From Lachnospiraceae bacterium UBA3826 (lineage in GTDB: Bacteria; Bacillota; Clostridia; Lachnospirales; Lachnospiraceae): DNA of 12,580 bases. The translations under genes were made by a program, and so were the position numbers. The first letter of the stretch is position 1. Each line of letters begins with the position of its first letter. The stretch covers positions 1-12,580 of the forward strand of contig DGII01000029.1 in the NCBI GenBank assembly GCA_002393095.1, written 5' to 3'. Shown here in pieces: positions 1 to 7,700 of this stretch. The notes beneath the pieces were generated by a model, which searched no databases, was not told the DNA's origin, and saw only the letters and a program-made list of their open reading frames with translations.

Positions 1-1
1 A

Positions 2-754
2 ATACATAAGTATCTTGAGATCAAGGGCGGCAAGAAGCCCTCGACTCCTGTTACCTTCATCTTCGGCGCCAAGGCCGCCCCTGCATATGTAATAGCGCAG
101 GATATCATTCATCTGCTGCTCTGCCTGCAGGATATCGTATCCAACGACCCTGATGTAAGCCCTTACATGAAGGTCATAATGGTAGAGAATTACAATGTAA
201 GCTATGCGGAGAAGCTGGTACCTGCTGCCGATATCTCCGAGCAGATATCCCTCGCCAGCAAGGAAGCCTCCGGTACAGGTAATATGAAGCTTATGCTTAA
301 CGGCGCCGTGACACTGGGTACTTCTGACGGAGCCAATGTGGAGATACATGAGCTTGTGGGTGATGACAATATATACATCTTCGGCGAGAAGTCAGATGCA
401 GTCATTAAGCACTATGAGAAATCCGATTATGTGTCTAAGGACTATTACAAGAAAAATCCCGCCATCAAGGAGGCTGTAGACTTCATTACATCCAAGCAGG
501 TACTTAAGGTCGGCTCTAAGGAGAATCTTGAGAGACTCCATAAGGAGCTTATCAACAAAGACTGGTTCATGACACTTCTCGATTTCGATGACTATGTCAA
601 GACCAAGGATAGGATGCTTGCCGATTATGAGGACAGAGCAAAATGGCGCAAGATGATGCTTGTCAATATCGCCAAGGCCGGTTACTTCTCATCAGACAGA
701 ACGATAGCCGATTACGACAGGGACATCTGGCACCTCCGTGAACAGGTTAAGTAG
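2..754 (+). CDS. glgP: Glycogen/starch/maltodextrin phosphorylase, C-terminal part (5' end outside window)
   Basis: The enzyme removes glucose units from the non-reducing ends of alpha-1,4-glucans with phosphate, giving glucose 1-phosphate in the cytoplasm. The reading frame is open from the window edge, and about 250 C-terminal residues are visible of the roughly 800 usual for the family. Seen directly: a KAAPAY segment (fragment residues 24-29) followed by QDIIHLLL and a VSNDP-type stretch. Next comes EASGTGNMK, whose lysine (fragment residue 96, codon 287-289) matches the PLP-binding lysine of the family. After it come LNGAVTLGTSDGANVEI and NIYIFGE, which are classic phosphorylase signatures. 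The protein ends normally with a DYDRDIWHL-type tail. Which glucan it prefers cannot be read from this part, so glgP rather than malP is a convenience name. A hairpin starts 8 bp after the stop codon. Confidence 0.96.
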   Translation: MHKYLEIKGGKKPSTPVTFIFGAKAAPAYVIAQDIIHLLLCLQDIVSNDPDVSPYMKVIMVENYNVSYAEKLVPAADISEQISLASKEASGTGNMKLMLNGAVTLGTSDGANVEIHELVGDDNIYIFGEKSDAVIKHYEKSDYVSKDYYKKNPAIKEAVDFITSKQVLKVGSKENLERLHKELINKDWFMTLLDFDDYVKTKDRMLADYEDRAKWRKMMLVNIAKAGYFSSDRTIADYDRDIWHLREQVK

Positions 755-762
755 AGAAAATA

Positions 763-791
763 AGGGCGATATGCGTCATGCACATCGCCCT
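763..791. terminator. Hairpin terminator shared by converging glgP and putP
   Basis: An 8-bp perfect stem (AGGGCGAT at 763-770 with ATCGCCCT at 784-791) extends inward past one mismatch with a few more pairs. On the minus strand the hairpin is followed by TTATTTTCTC, a fair U-tract, so it should end the putP transcript. On the plus strand the tail GTCTGTT is weaker, so ending of glgP here is less certain. Confidence 0.7.
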
Positions 792-821
792 GTCTGTTAC
801 AGCTTTAAAAGCAGCTATCTA

Positions 822-2348
822 TTATATCCTTCCTGCCTTCACATCATCAAAGGTCTTAACCATTGCTTCGGAAGGAGCCTTGGTACAGAGTGATACGATC
901 ACGATAAGTACAAGGCTTATGAAGAAGCCTACTACAAGGGAATAAAGACCTGTCACATCACCGAGAGTCTGCCCTGACATGAGCGGGATATAATCCCAGA
1001 GGATTACCGTAGCCGCTCCGCTTGCAACACCCGCTATGGCACCTGCGAGGTTGGTCCTTCTCCAGAAGAGTGCCATTACGACTGTAGGTCCGAAGGCTGC
1101 ACCGAGTCCTGCCCACGCATCCGATACAAGCTTCATGATGGAGCTGTTGGGGTTCCACGCTATCACATAAGCGATTATGGCGATCACAAGCACCGTGATA
1201 CGGCTGATCCTAAGTATCTTATCATCATCGGCTTCCTTACGCATAACACCTACATATATATCCTCGGATACAGCCGATGCAGATACTAAAAGCTGTGAAT
1301 CGGCGGTTGACATGATAGCTGCCAGTATACCGCATAAGAAGAGTCCACCAAGTAGCGGCACTCTTATATCCTCTGTGAAGAGCTTAAGTATCATCTCTAT
1401 GAATACCTTCTCTTCCGCTCCGTCAGTAAGAAGTGCGGGAAGATATGCTCTTCCGACCACACCAATGACAACGGCAAGTCCAAGCGAAAGGATTACCCAG
1501 ACAATGGCAATCGCCTTGCTCTTGGCAAGCTCCTTCTCATCCTTGACAGCCATGAAGCGGACAAGCACATGAGGCATACCACAGTATCCGAGCCCCCATG
1601 CAAGCTGCGAGATTATAGATACAGCCGTGATGGGATTACCATCACCGTCCTGCATTATATTAAGGTATCCGGATGTATTGACTACACCCGTAGCAAGAAG
1701 TCCTCTGCTTATATCACCGTCTATGAGGCCATATGCCAGAATCGGTACTAAGAGCAGAGCCACCAGCATAAGCAAGCCCTGAATAAGATCTGTGGTACAT
1801 ACGGCAAGGAATCCGCCCATGAAGGTATACGCCAGTATAACTACCGCTCCTATGGTAAGAGCTATATGATAATCTATACCGAATACGGAATTAAAAAGCT
1901 TACCGCCTGAGGCAAGTGCCGATGCGGTATATACAAGGAAAAAGATGACTATCACAACGGATGATACTCCGAGTAATACCTTCTTCTTATCCTCGAATCT
2001 GTTCTCGAAAAATCTTGGAAGTGTTAAAGAGTTATTGGCTGCTATGGTATATCTTCTAAGTCTCTTGGATATCACCAGCCAATTGACTATAGTACCGATG
2101 AGAAGTCCTATCGCAATCCACGACTGACCTGTGCCGAGAGCATATACGCTTCCCGGAAGTCCCATAAGCAGCCATCCGCTCATGTCGGATGCCTGCGCAG
2201 ACATGGCTGCAACCCATCCCGTCAGCTTACGTCCTCCCAGAAAATAATCCTCGGAATTGGTATTCTGCCTGGCATAGATCGCACCTATCACCACCATCAC
2301 TATCAGGTAGCAGACAAAAGCTACCAGAAACCATTCAATATTACCCAT
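822..2348 (-). CDS. putP: Sodium/proline symporter (SSS family, PutP type)
   Basis: This is a 508-residue inner-membrane transporter that couples sodium entry to uptake of a solute, most likely proline; about 13 membrane helices are expected for the family. Seen directly: a DYFLGGR motif at residues 34-40 and ASDMSGWLLMGLPG at 53-66. The latter places Asp and Ser at 55 and 57, the numbers of the sodium-site residues in E. coli PutP. There is also an RFED motif near 117, GYCGMPHVLVRFMA at 254-267, and IMSTADSQLLVSASAVSED at 345-363, which corresponds to the helix carrying the second part of the sodium and proline sites. Length is typical. The ATG start has an AGGAGGGAG ribosome site about 8 bases upstream. 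The gene lies 39 bp behind a membrane-anchored protein gene (2388-3578), so the two are probably co-transcribed. The PutP-specific motifs favour proline over pantothenate or other SSS substrates, but transport specificity is inferred. Confidence 0.93.
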   Translation of the reverse strand: MGNIEWFLVAFVCYLIVMVVIGAIYARQNTNSEDYFLGGRKLTGWVAAMSAQASDMSGWLLMGLPGSVYALGTGQSWIAIGLLIGTIVNWLVISKRLRRYTIAANNSLTLPRFFENRFEDKKKVLLGVSSVVIVIFFLVYTASALASGGKLFNSVFGIDYHIALTIGAVVILAYTFMGGFLAVCTTDLIQGLLMLVALLLVPILAYGLIDGDISRGLLATGVVNTSGYLNIMQDGDGNPITAVSIISQLAWGLGYCGMPHVLVRFMAVKDEKELAKSKAIAIVWVILSLGLAVVIGVVGRAYLPALLTDGAEEKVFIEMILKLFTEDIRVPLLGGLFLCGILAAIMSTADSQLLVSASAVSEDIYVGVMRKEADDDKILRISRITVLVIAIIAYVIAWNPNSSIMKLVSDAWAGLGAAFGPTVVMALFWRRTNLAGAIAGVASGAATVILWDYIPLMSGQTLGDVTGLYSLVVGFFISLVLIVIVSLCTKAPSEAMVKTFDDVKAGRI

Positions 2349-2387
2349 TAAAGCTCTCCCTCCTTCTCTATACTTATCCGCTCCGGT

Positions 2388-3578
2388 CTACTGCTCCAGC
2401 TTGGTAGAAGTATAATTCGCATCATCATTGGCTCTCACAAGATTCTTGATATCGCTGTCCTTATTGGATGCCGACACTATATGTCCCGAATCAAGATCCG
2501 CCACGATAGTTCCGTCAGCTTTCTTAATTACATCCTTATATACCACTACTGCCTCAGTCGATACGCTTCGACCATCCGACTGGGTTATGGCACCGTCATA
2601 TACTATCTTGATATCATTGATCTGCTGTCCGGGTTCTCCCATATGATCTTCATTGATGCAGGTAAAATACGAAGAAATATATACGGGATTACGCCATGCA
2701 AAGGTATACTCTCCACCGGATGTCGTATACATCACGCCTGCCGACATGAACACCCTTAATCCGAACTCATTGGCATCTCCCGGTGCCGTACCAAAAAGCG
2801 TAGCTCCGTGTTCCTTCATCTGATCAAGAAGCTCCTGCGGAACCTCTGCTGCATCCGTTAAGTATCTGTCCACACCTGTTATGGTGAATCTCTTCCTATA
2901 GCCCTCTTCGCCCTGCTGGATGTCATATGCATTGGCTACAGCCGCTTCCGCATCGAATGATGCCTCGACTACGACTTCATCGCCTTCGTCATAGAATTCC
3001 TTGGGCTCAACTATCGTATATACCACATCCGCTATGGGCTGTGTCGTACTTACATTCTCCACACTCACTGTAAGTAACGGAGCAACTCCTTCATATGTAA
3101 GCTTAGCTCCGCTAAAAAGCTCATCATAGGTTATGACCTTACCTTCCGGCAGGTTCTTAATGGTCACGAACTCATTGCCGCCCCTTACTCTTAAGCTTAA
3201 GTTCTTGGCAAGCTCCTTATTATAGTTATAGGAAATCTCAACCTTGTCTCCGTTGCTTAACTCGCCGTTGACCGTCTCATCAGTCTCAAGTATACTCACA
3301 TCCACAGTCTGGAAGAAATCCTCAAGCCCTGCCATAGTAGCTGTATTGGTCTTAAGCGTACCGTGTCCGTCATAACCCGATACCTCTGCCGTAGTCAGCT
3401 CACTTAGATTAACATATGTGTATCTGGCAAATCCCACCAGATATATAACAATGACAAGCGCAAATGCAAGTGCCGTAAGGCCCGCTATCCGTCCGCATAA
3501 CTGCAATGTCCTTCTGCGCTTCGTCATCCTGCGCCGCTTAGGCGGCTGTATGACTCTCTTAGTCTCTAATACACCCAT
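2388..3578 (-). CDS. Membrane-anchored extracellular protein with two divergent repeats, function unknown
   Basis: I do not recognise a named family. The 396-residue protein has a very basic N-terminus (KRRRMTKRRR, residues 14-23), one hydrophobic helix at about 29-50, and then a long polar acidic part. This indicates a type II membrane protein with its bulk outside the cell. Two stretches look like distant copies of one domain. Residues 66-145 contain LSNGDKVEISYNYNKELAKN and 162-240 contain YDEGDEVVVEASFDAEAAVAN. Each has a GD-V-V/I strand, then an acidic/alanine helix, then a short strand. Similar GDKV-type repeats are, as far as I recall, common in zinc-ribbon surface proteins of Clostridia, but no zinc ribbon is present here. 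The last third (about 265-396) is a beta-rich domain of unknown kind. The chosen ATG has only a weak GGTGA ribosome site; starting at Met18 would still leave the helix intact. putP follows after 39 bp. Confidence 0.8.
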   Translation of the reverse strand: MGVLETKRVIQPPKRRRMTKRRRTLQLCGRIAGLTALAFALVIVIYLVGFARYTYVNLSELTTAEVSGYDGHGTLKTNTATMAGLEDFFQTVDVSILETDETVNGELSNGDKVEISYNYNKELAKNLSLRVRGGNEFVTIKNLPEGKVITYDELFSGAKLTYEGVAPLLTVSVENVSTTQPIADVVYTIVEPKEFYDEGDEVVVEASFDAEAAVANAYDIQQGEEGYRKRFTITGVDRYLTDAAEVPQELLDQMKEHGATLFGTAPGDANEFGLRVFMSAGVMYTTSGGEYTFAWRNPVYISSYFTCINEDHMGEPGQQINDIKIVYDGAITQSDGRSVSTEAVVVYKDVIKKADGTIVADLDSGHIVSASNKDSDIKNLVRANDDANYTSTKLEQ

Positions 3579-3673
3579 AATTCACCATACTGCTATGAAT
3601 CAAATCCTGTCTGCTTTACAATATACAATAACATCAAACCAATCTTCTGCATCACAAATACACGCACCATTTT

Positions 3674-3685
3674 AAGCGTACGCTT
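3674..3685. promoter_or_regulatory. 12-bp perfect palindrome, possible operator
   Basis: AAGCGTACGCTT reads the same on both strands. It sits just downstream of the proposed -10 box of the minus-strand promoter at 3690-3718, about where transcription would start. This position suits a repressor site. No regulator gene lies nearby, so the binding protein is unknown. Confidence 0.35.
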
Positions 3686-3689
3686 TAAT

Positions 3690-3718
3690 ATAGTAGCAAA
3701 AAGAAGGCTAAGCGTCAA
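3690..3718 (-). promoter_or_regulatory. Candidate sigma-A promoter for the 2388-3578 gene and putP
   Basis: On the minus strand TTGACG (3713-3718) and TACTAT (3690-3695) are separated by exactly 17 bp. The predicted start near 3683 gives a leader of about 105 bases before the ATG at 3578. The -35 box lies in the loop and inner stem of the proC terminator, so the two signals share DNA. This is a pattern match only. Confidence 0.45.
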
Positions 3719-3727
3719 TGCTTAGCC
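3706..3727 (-). terminator. Rho-independent terminator of proC
   Basis: An 8-bp perfect stem (GGCTAAGC at 3706-3713 with GCTTAGCC at 3720-3727) and a 6-base loop lie 38 bp beyond the proC stop. On the minus strand the stem is followed by TTCTTTTTGC, a good U-tract. The plus-strand side has no such tract, so it works in the proC direction. Confidence 0.8.
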
Positions 3728-3765
3728 CATGTATTTATTAAAAAAATGTAACAATCCTTCATATC

Positions 3766-4563
3766 CTACTTACCATCGGGCTTGGAAAAATCCATAACTG
3801 CCTTGACCGACTTCATGCAGGCATTCCTAAGGCCGCTTTCTTCCAAGGCTTCGACTCCTCTTATGGTACTTCCCGCAGGAGAGCACACCGCATCCTTAAG
3901 CACTCCGGGATGTGAACCGCTCTGAAGCTGCAGCTTGGCAGAGCCGAGCATGGTCTGGCTTACGAACTTATAAGCAAGGGTTCTGGGTATACCGTACTTG
4001 ACCGCCGCATCCGCATAAGCCTCCATTATCATATCCATGAATGCCGGGCCACAGCCTGTCACGGCCGAGCCTATAGCCATAAGCTCAGTCGGAAGCTCCT
4101 CCACGAGACCTAAGCTGCCGAAGAGGTCCATAAGCTCCGCCCTTTCGTCTTCCTTAAGTGAATTAACCCTTTCGAACAGAAGAACACCCTCTCCCACCAT
4201 GGCGGGAGTATTGGGCATTACACACTGTATCCTTGTATCCGATCCGAGTATCTTCTCATATCTGTCATGATTCCAGCCTGCCGCAATGGACAGAAGTGCC
4301 TTATCCTTAAGATCCCCCTTGATCTCATCAAGTACATCCTCGATCTGATATGGCTTGCAGGCTATAACAACCACATCCACGCTTGTCACAAGTGCCTTCG
4401 GTGTCGGTGCCGGCACAAAGCCTATCTTGGCCGCATTGCTCTTAAGCTTATCCTGATGAGGTGCATATGCATATACATCCGAACCGTCTATTCTGTCACT
4501 GTAGATAAATCCCGCAGCTATTGCCTGCGCCATGTTACCCATTCCTATAAATCCGATCTTCAT
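3766..4563 (-). CDS. proC: Pyrroline-5-carboxylate reductase
   Basis: This cytoplasmic enzyme reduces 1-pyrroline-5-carboxylate to L-proline with NAD(P)H, the last step of proline synthesis. The 265 residues fit the family (about 265-280). Seen directly: an N-terminal Rossmann motif GFIGMGNMAQAI (residues 4-15), ACKPYQ near 68-73, VMPNTPAMVGEG at 115-126, TGCGPA at 169-174, and the C-terminal signature HPGVLKDAVCSPAGSTIRG around 218-236. TGCGPA replaces the more usual SGSGPA, a mild change. I chose the ATG at 4563 because GGATGGAG lies directly upstream and the Rossmann strand then starts the protein, as is normal. A TTG start at 4596 would add 11 non-conserved residues. The gene is 55 bp downstream of the cation exchanger gene and may share its transcript; a strong terminator follows. 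Confidence 0.96.
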   Translation of the reverse strand: MKIGFIGMGNMAQAIAAGFIYSDRIDGSDVYAYAPHQDKLKSNAAKIGFVPAPTPKALVTSVDVVVIACKPYQIEDVLDEIKGDLKDKALLSIAAGWNHDRYEKILGSDTRIQCVMPNTPAMVGEGVLLFERVNSLKEDERAELMDLFGSLGLVEELPTELMAIGSAVTGCGPAFMDMIMEAYADAAVKYGIPRTLAYKFVSQTMLGSAKLQLQSGSHPGVLKDAVCSPAGSTIRGVEALEESGLRNACMKSVKAVMDFSKPDGK

Positions 4564-4618
4564 ATCTCCATCCTTTCCGACCGCATCCTGCGTCAATCTT
4601 TTTACAAACCGTAATCTT

Positions 4619-5632
4619 TTATAAAGCGAACTGGAACACTATATATCCCACATAGATCGCAAGCAATGCTATTCCCTGCGCTCTGTACAGCTTACCCTTA
4701 ATGACCGCCGGCAGTGTCAGAAGAAGCATCACGGTAAGCATCACCGGTGTATCCACTACAAGGGATGCGTTCATACCCGCTATGGTCTTCTCAACCGGGA
4801 TGTGGAAGGGCTGTATGGTCATCGATACACCGCTTACAAGTACGAGGTTAAAAAGATTGGCACCTATGACATTGCCAAGCGATAATGCTCCGTGTCCCTT
4901 AGCAAGTGACGTAATGGCCGTCACAAGCTCCGGAAGTGATGTCCCGAGTGCGACGAAGGTAAGGGCTATCACCGATGTTGGCACTCCAAGTGCCGTAGCG
5001 ATAAGTGTTCCGTTATCAACCAGAAGATTGGCACCCACTGTTATAAGTGCTGCGCCGACTATGATACGCCCTATATCGAACACAAGACTTTCCTTAAAGC
5101 CCCCCGCCTGCTGCCTGCCGCTCTCATCATCAGAGCTTACAGCCTCGTCCTCACCTGTCTGTGAAGCCGATGACTTGGACGAAGACATCGCCTCTCTGAC
5201 AGTCGTGACCATATAGATAATGAACATCGCCAAAAGGATGATTCCCGTTATCCTTGAAAAATATCCAGTTATATAAGCTGTGGCTGCATAGAATACTGCC
5301 GCTATGAAGAAGCATATGACCGGCTTATACAATTCCTTCTTACCGACCGGCGCAGGCTTGATAGCTATTGTAAGCGCCGCTATAAGTGAGGTATTACATA
5401 TGATCGACCCTATGGCATTACCATATGCTATATCACCTATGCCCTTAGCTGCCGAAGTCGCTGATACCATTACCTCCGGAAGCGTGGTCCCGATTGATAC
5501 CACCGTTGCTCCGATCAGAAGCTCCGGTATGTGATATCTCTTGGCCACACCCGTTGCTCCGTCCACGAACCAGTTACCTCCGAATATCAGAAGTACCAAG
5601 CCTAAAATGAATAATAATACCGCAGTCAACAT
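4619..5632 (-). CDS. Calcium/sodium antiporter (CaCA family, YrbG type)
   Basis: This 337-residue membrane protein of about ten helices probably exchanges Ca2+ for Na+ (or K+/H+) and so keeps cell calcium low. Both alpha-repeats that define the family are present. The first is GTTLPEVMVSATS at residues 48-60 with GNAIGSIICN at 71-80. The second is GTSLPELVTAITS at 230-242 with GNVIGANLFN at 253-262. Their glutamates, 53 and 235, are the expected ion-binding residues. The halves are inverted copies joined by a charged, serine- and acid-rich loop at about 149-180, probably cytoplasmic. The ATG starts directly on the first helix; the nearest good ribosome site (AGAGGAG) is rather far, about 13 bases. 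The gene lies 76 bp after the peptidase gene and 55 bp before proC. Ion specificity is inferred from the family. Confidence 0.93.
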   Translation of the reverse strand: MLTAVLLFILGLVLLIFGGNWFVDGATGVAKRYHIPELLIGATVVSIGTTLPEVMVSATSAAKGIGDIAYGNAIGSIICNTSLIAALTIAIKPAPVGKKELYKPVICFFIAAVFYAATAYITGYFSRITGIILLAMFIIYMVTTVREAMSSSKSSASQTGEDEAVSSDDESGRQQAGGFKESLVFDIGRIIVGAALITVGANLLVDNGTLIATALGVPTSVIALTFVALGTSLPELVTAITSLAKGHGALSLGNVIGANLFNLVLVSGVSMTIQPFHIPVEKTIAGMNASLVVDTPVMLTVMLLLTLPAVIKGKLYRAQGIALLAIYVGYIVFQFAL

Positions 5633-5708
5633 ATCTCTGTTCCGTCTCCTCTGTATTTATTGCTTATGCAAAAGCCATGGCTCTTACTCAATATAAAGCA
5701 TCAGTCCA

Positions 5709-6404
5709 TCACTTACAGTCTATACCGATCAATGCAATAGGTGCCGTCAGCCCGTTACGAAGCCTCCCTACTATATCATCCATATCCTTGTAGGGTCCGA
5801 GCACTGAGCCGTCTCCGTACATATTGTGGATATAATATCCTCCGTCTCTTGAGATGCACACGCTGTGTATCTGTTCCCCTATCGTCGTCCTGTCGTTATA
5901 CAGGGTGAGGATGGCTGTGCTGCTTCGATCAAGCAGCTCCTTCATCTTATCCTTCTTAACAGTCAGATGGGGCTTTAATCCGATGGACTTAAGCTTATCA
6001 TACATGGCTCTTACGGATACTCCGAACCTTCCGCTTCTCATGATGCCGTCCTTCTCGAAGTCCTCTATGAGTCCCGGTATCGTATATCCCCGGATTCCAA
6101 GTGCGGTTAATGCATTATACACCGCTATGACCTCACAGCCCGCCTTATCCATGGTGGACATTCCAAGATACAGATCATCAAGTGCCCTCTGCTTTTCCAT
6201 ATAATGGCCGGGTCCGCCGTAATCATCGACACTTAATCTGCCAAGGTTACTCTCATTAAGCTCTCCGTGGCTTGCGGCATACATCTCGCCATGTCGTCCC
6301 AGAAAGCGCATCAACTGCATCATGGCGATAATCACTCCGTTGCCCACATGTAACGGTATAAAGGCATACAGCCACTTAACAAACCTGCCGGATCTTCTGC
6401 TCAT
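5709..6404 (-). CDS. Papain-like cysteine peptidase candidate (C39-like fold), last gene of the exporter operon
   Basis: This 231-residue protein has no name I can give with certainty. Its N-terminus is basic (MSRRSGRFVK) and then hydrophobic (about 11-35), suggesting a membrane anchor or uncleaved signal. The rest looks like a small papain-like peptidase: Cys90 in MDKAGCEVIAVYNAL at the start of a helix, His180 in EQIHSVCI, and Asn194 in YYIHNMYGDG. The order and spacing Cys, His, Asn/Asp are those of C39 and related folds. Whether it cuts a substrate, or is an inactive or transglutaminase-like relative, cannot be told. The ATG lies 6 bp after the permease stop, and its AAGGAG ribosome site overlaps that stop (TAA) with only 2 bases of spacing. 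Internal ATGs near residues 28-32 are possible alternatives. The tight link to an ABC exporter suggests a role on exported peptides or envelope proteins; this is inference. Confidence 0.72.
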   Translation of the reverse strand: MSRRSGRFVKWLYAFIPLHVGNGVIIAMMQLMRFLGRHGEMYAASHGELNESNLGRLSVDDYGGPGHYMEKQRALDDLYLGMSTMDKAGCEVIAVYNALTALGIRGYTIPGLIEDFEKDGIMRSGRFGVSVRAMYDKLKSIGLKPHLTVKKDKMKELLDRSSTAILTLYNDRTTIGEQIHSVCISRDGGYYIHNMYGDGSVLGPYKDMDDIVGRLRNGLTAPIALIGIDCK

Positions 6405-6410
6405 AACTCC

Positions 6411-7700
6411 TTATTCATATCTGAGGGCCTCTATAGGATCAAGCTTCGCCGCTTTATTGGCAGGATAGTATCCGAAGAATACACCGATCGCCATGGAGAA
6501 GCCTATGGATAAGAGCACGCTCTTAACAGACACGGCAAATACCGTGGACTTTATAAGCTTAATCCCTCCGTACCCCATGAGTATTCCGAGTATCATTCCT
6601 ATTATACCACCAATCAGGCAGATGACTATAGATTCCACAATAAATTGTATCCTTATGGAGCTGTTGGGCGCACCAAGTGCCTTACGGGTACCTATCTCCC
6701 TTGTACGCTCCGTGATGGATACAAGCATTATATTCATGACACCTATCCCGCCGACTAAAAGTGCTATTCCGGCTATGACCGAGATTGCAAGGGTAGTTGT
6801 TCCCATCATGCTGTTGATCTCTTCCATATAAGAATTCATTGAATATGCCCATATCTCGAAATCCTTGCTGTTCTCATAATACTTATTGAAGAAATCCTGC
6901 GTCTCGGTCACAAAGGCATTGACATCTATTCCCTGCTCGCCTATCACCGTGAACTCTTCGTAATTTGATTTGTGATTGATATTCTTGGCTGTTTTAAGCG
7001 GAATGTAGAGTTCGGTCTGGATATCCTTCTCTGCCACTGTTTCAAAATAATATGTCATCTGTTCATATTCGTACACTCCGATTATATTGAACAGATAATT
7101 CTTATTGCCAAGTTCAACATATACAGTACTTCCAAGTGCCGCTTCCATATCACCGTTAAACATATTGTTGACGAATTTGTCTGACACCATACAGACCTTG
7201 GCGGCACCGGCAAGCTCCTTCTCCGAGAAAACTCTGCCCGCCAACGGTTCCTTCTTGTCGGCATACAATCTGCCGAGATTCACGCCACGGATCGCAACAT
7301 TGGCATAGAGATTACCGTCTTTAACCTGTGTCTGCCCCACATTCTCCGATGCGGCAAGTGCATATACCTTATCATCGTATGCCTCAATATACGCTTCCAG
7401 CATCTCTTCTGTTATAAAGTCACTGTCCTTAGGCTCCTTATTGCTCGATGTGGATGAATATATCATTCCACTGTCACTTATATCCTCCTCATTAAGCTTA
7501 CGGGTCACCATTACATCTATATTGGATGCTCCCATGGATGCGAACTCATTGTTAAGCTCTGCCGTAAGGGAATTACCCACTGTCATTATGGCTATCACCG
7601 ATGCGATGCCTATGATGATGCCAAGCATAGTAAGAAGAGCTCTCATCTTATTGGCTCTAAGACCGCTTAAGGCAAGCCTTATATTCTCTCCAAGCATCAT
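6411..7700 (-). CDS. MacB/FtsX-type ABC transporter permease
   Basis: This is the membrane subunit of a type VII (MacB-like) ABC transporter, which uses ATP to move substrates at the outer face of the membrane. With 429 residues it has the usual plan: one N-terminal helix (about 22-42), an extracellular MacB-type domain of some 250 residues, and three C-terminal helices (about 303-325, 350-377 and 392-412). Seen directly: NIRLALSGLRANKMRALLTM at the front, GGIGVMNIMLVSITERTREI across 317-336 followed by GTRKALGA, and the family ending YYPANKAAKLDPIEALRYE. The start at 7700 was chosen because it overlaps the ATPase stop as ATGA and has an AGGAGGTG ribosome site 7 bases upstream. A second ATG follows at 7697. 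A longer frame to 7772 would add a basic stretch overlapping the ATPase and is unlikely. YknZ of Bacillus is a comparable protein. Confidence 0.95.
   Translation of the reverse strand: MMLGENIRLALSGLRANKMRALLTMLGIIIGIASVIAIMTVGNSLTAELNNEFASMGASNIDVMVTRKLNEEDISDSGMIYSSTSSNKEPKDSDFITEEMLEAYIEAYDDKVYALAASENVGQTQVKDGNLYANVAIRGVNLGRLYADKKEPLAGRVFSEKELAGAAKVCMVSDKFVNNMFNGDMEAALGSTVYVELGNKNYLFNIIGVYEYEQMTYYFETVAEKDIQTELYIPLKTAKNINHKSNYEEFTVIGEQGIDVNAFVTETQDFFNKYYENSKDFEIWAYSMNSYMEEINSMMGTTTLAISVIAGIALLVGGIGVMNIMLVSITERTREIGTRKALGAPNSSIRIQFIVESIVICLIGGIIGMILGILMGYGGIKLIKSTVFAVSVKSVLLSIGFSMAIGVFFGYYPANKAAKLDPIEALRYE

Noticed and set aside
4701..5216. Plus-strand open frame antisense to the cation exchanger gene
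   Set aside because: The translation is serine/threonine-rich with no recognisable motif, and the minus-strand exchanger with both alpha-repeats explains the DNA.
5673..5682. AGCCATGGCT palindrome between the peptidase and exchanger genes
   Set aside because: It would leave no usable RNA loop, lacks a U-tract of terminator type, and 10-bp palindromes occur by chance.
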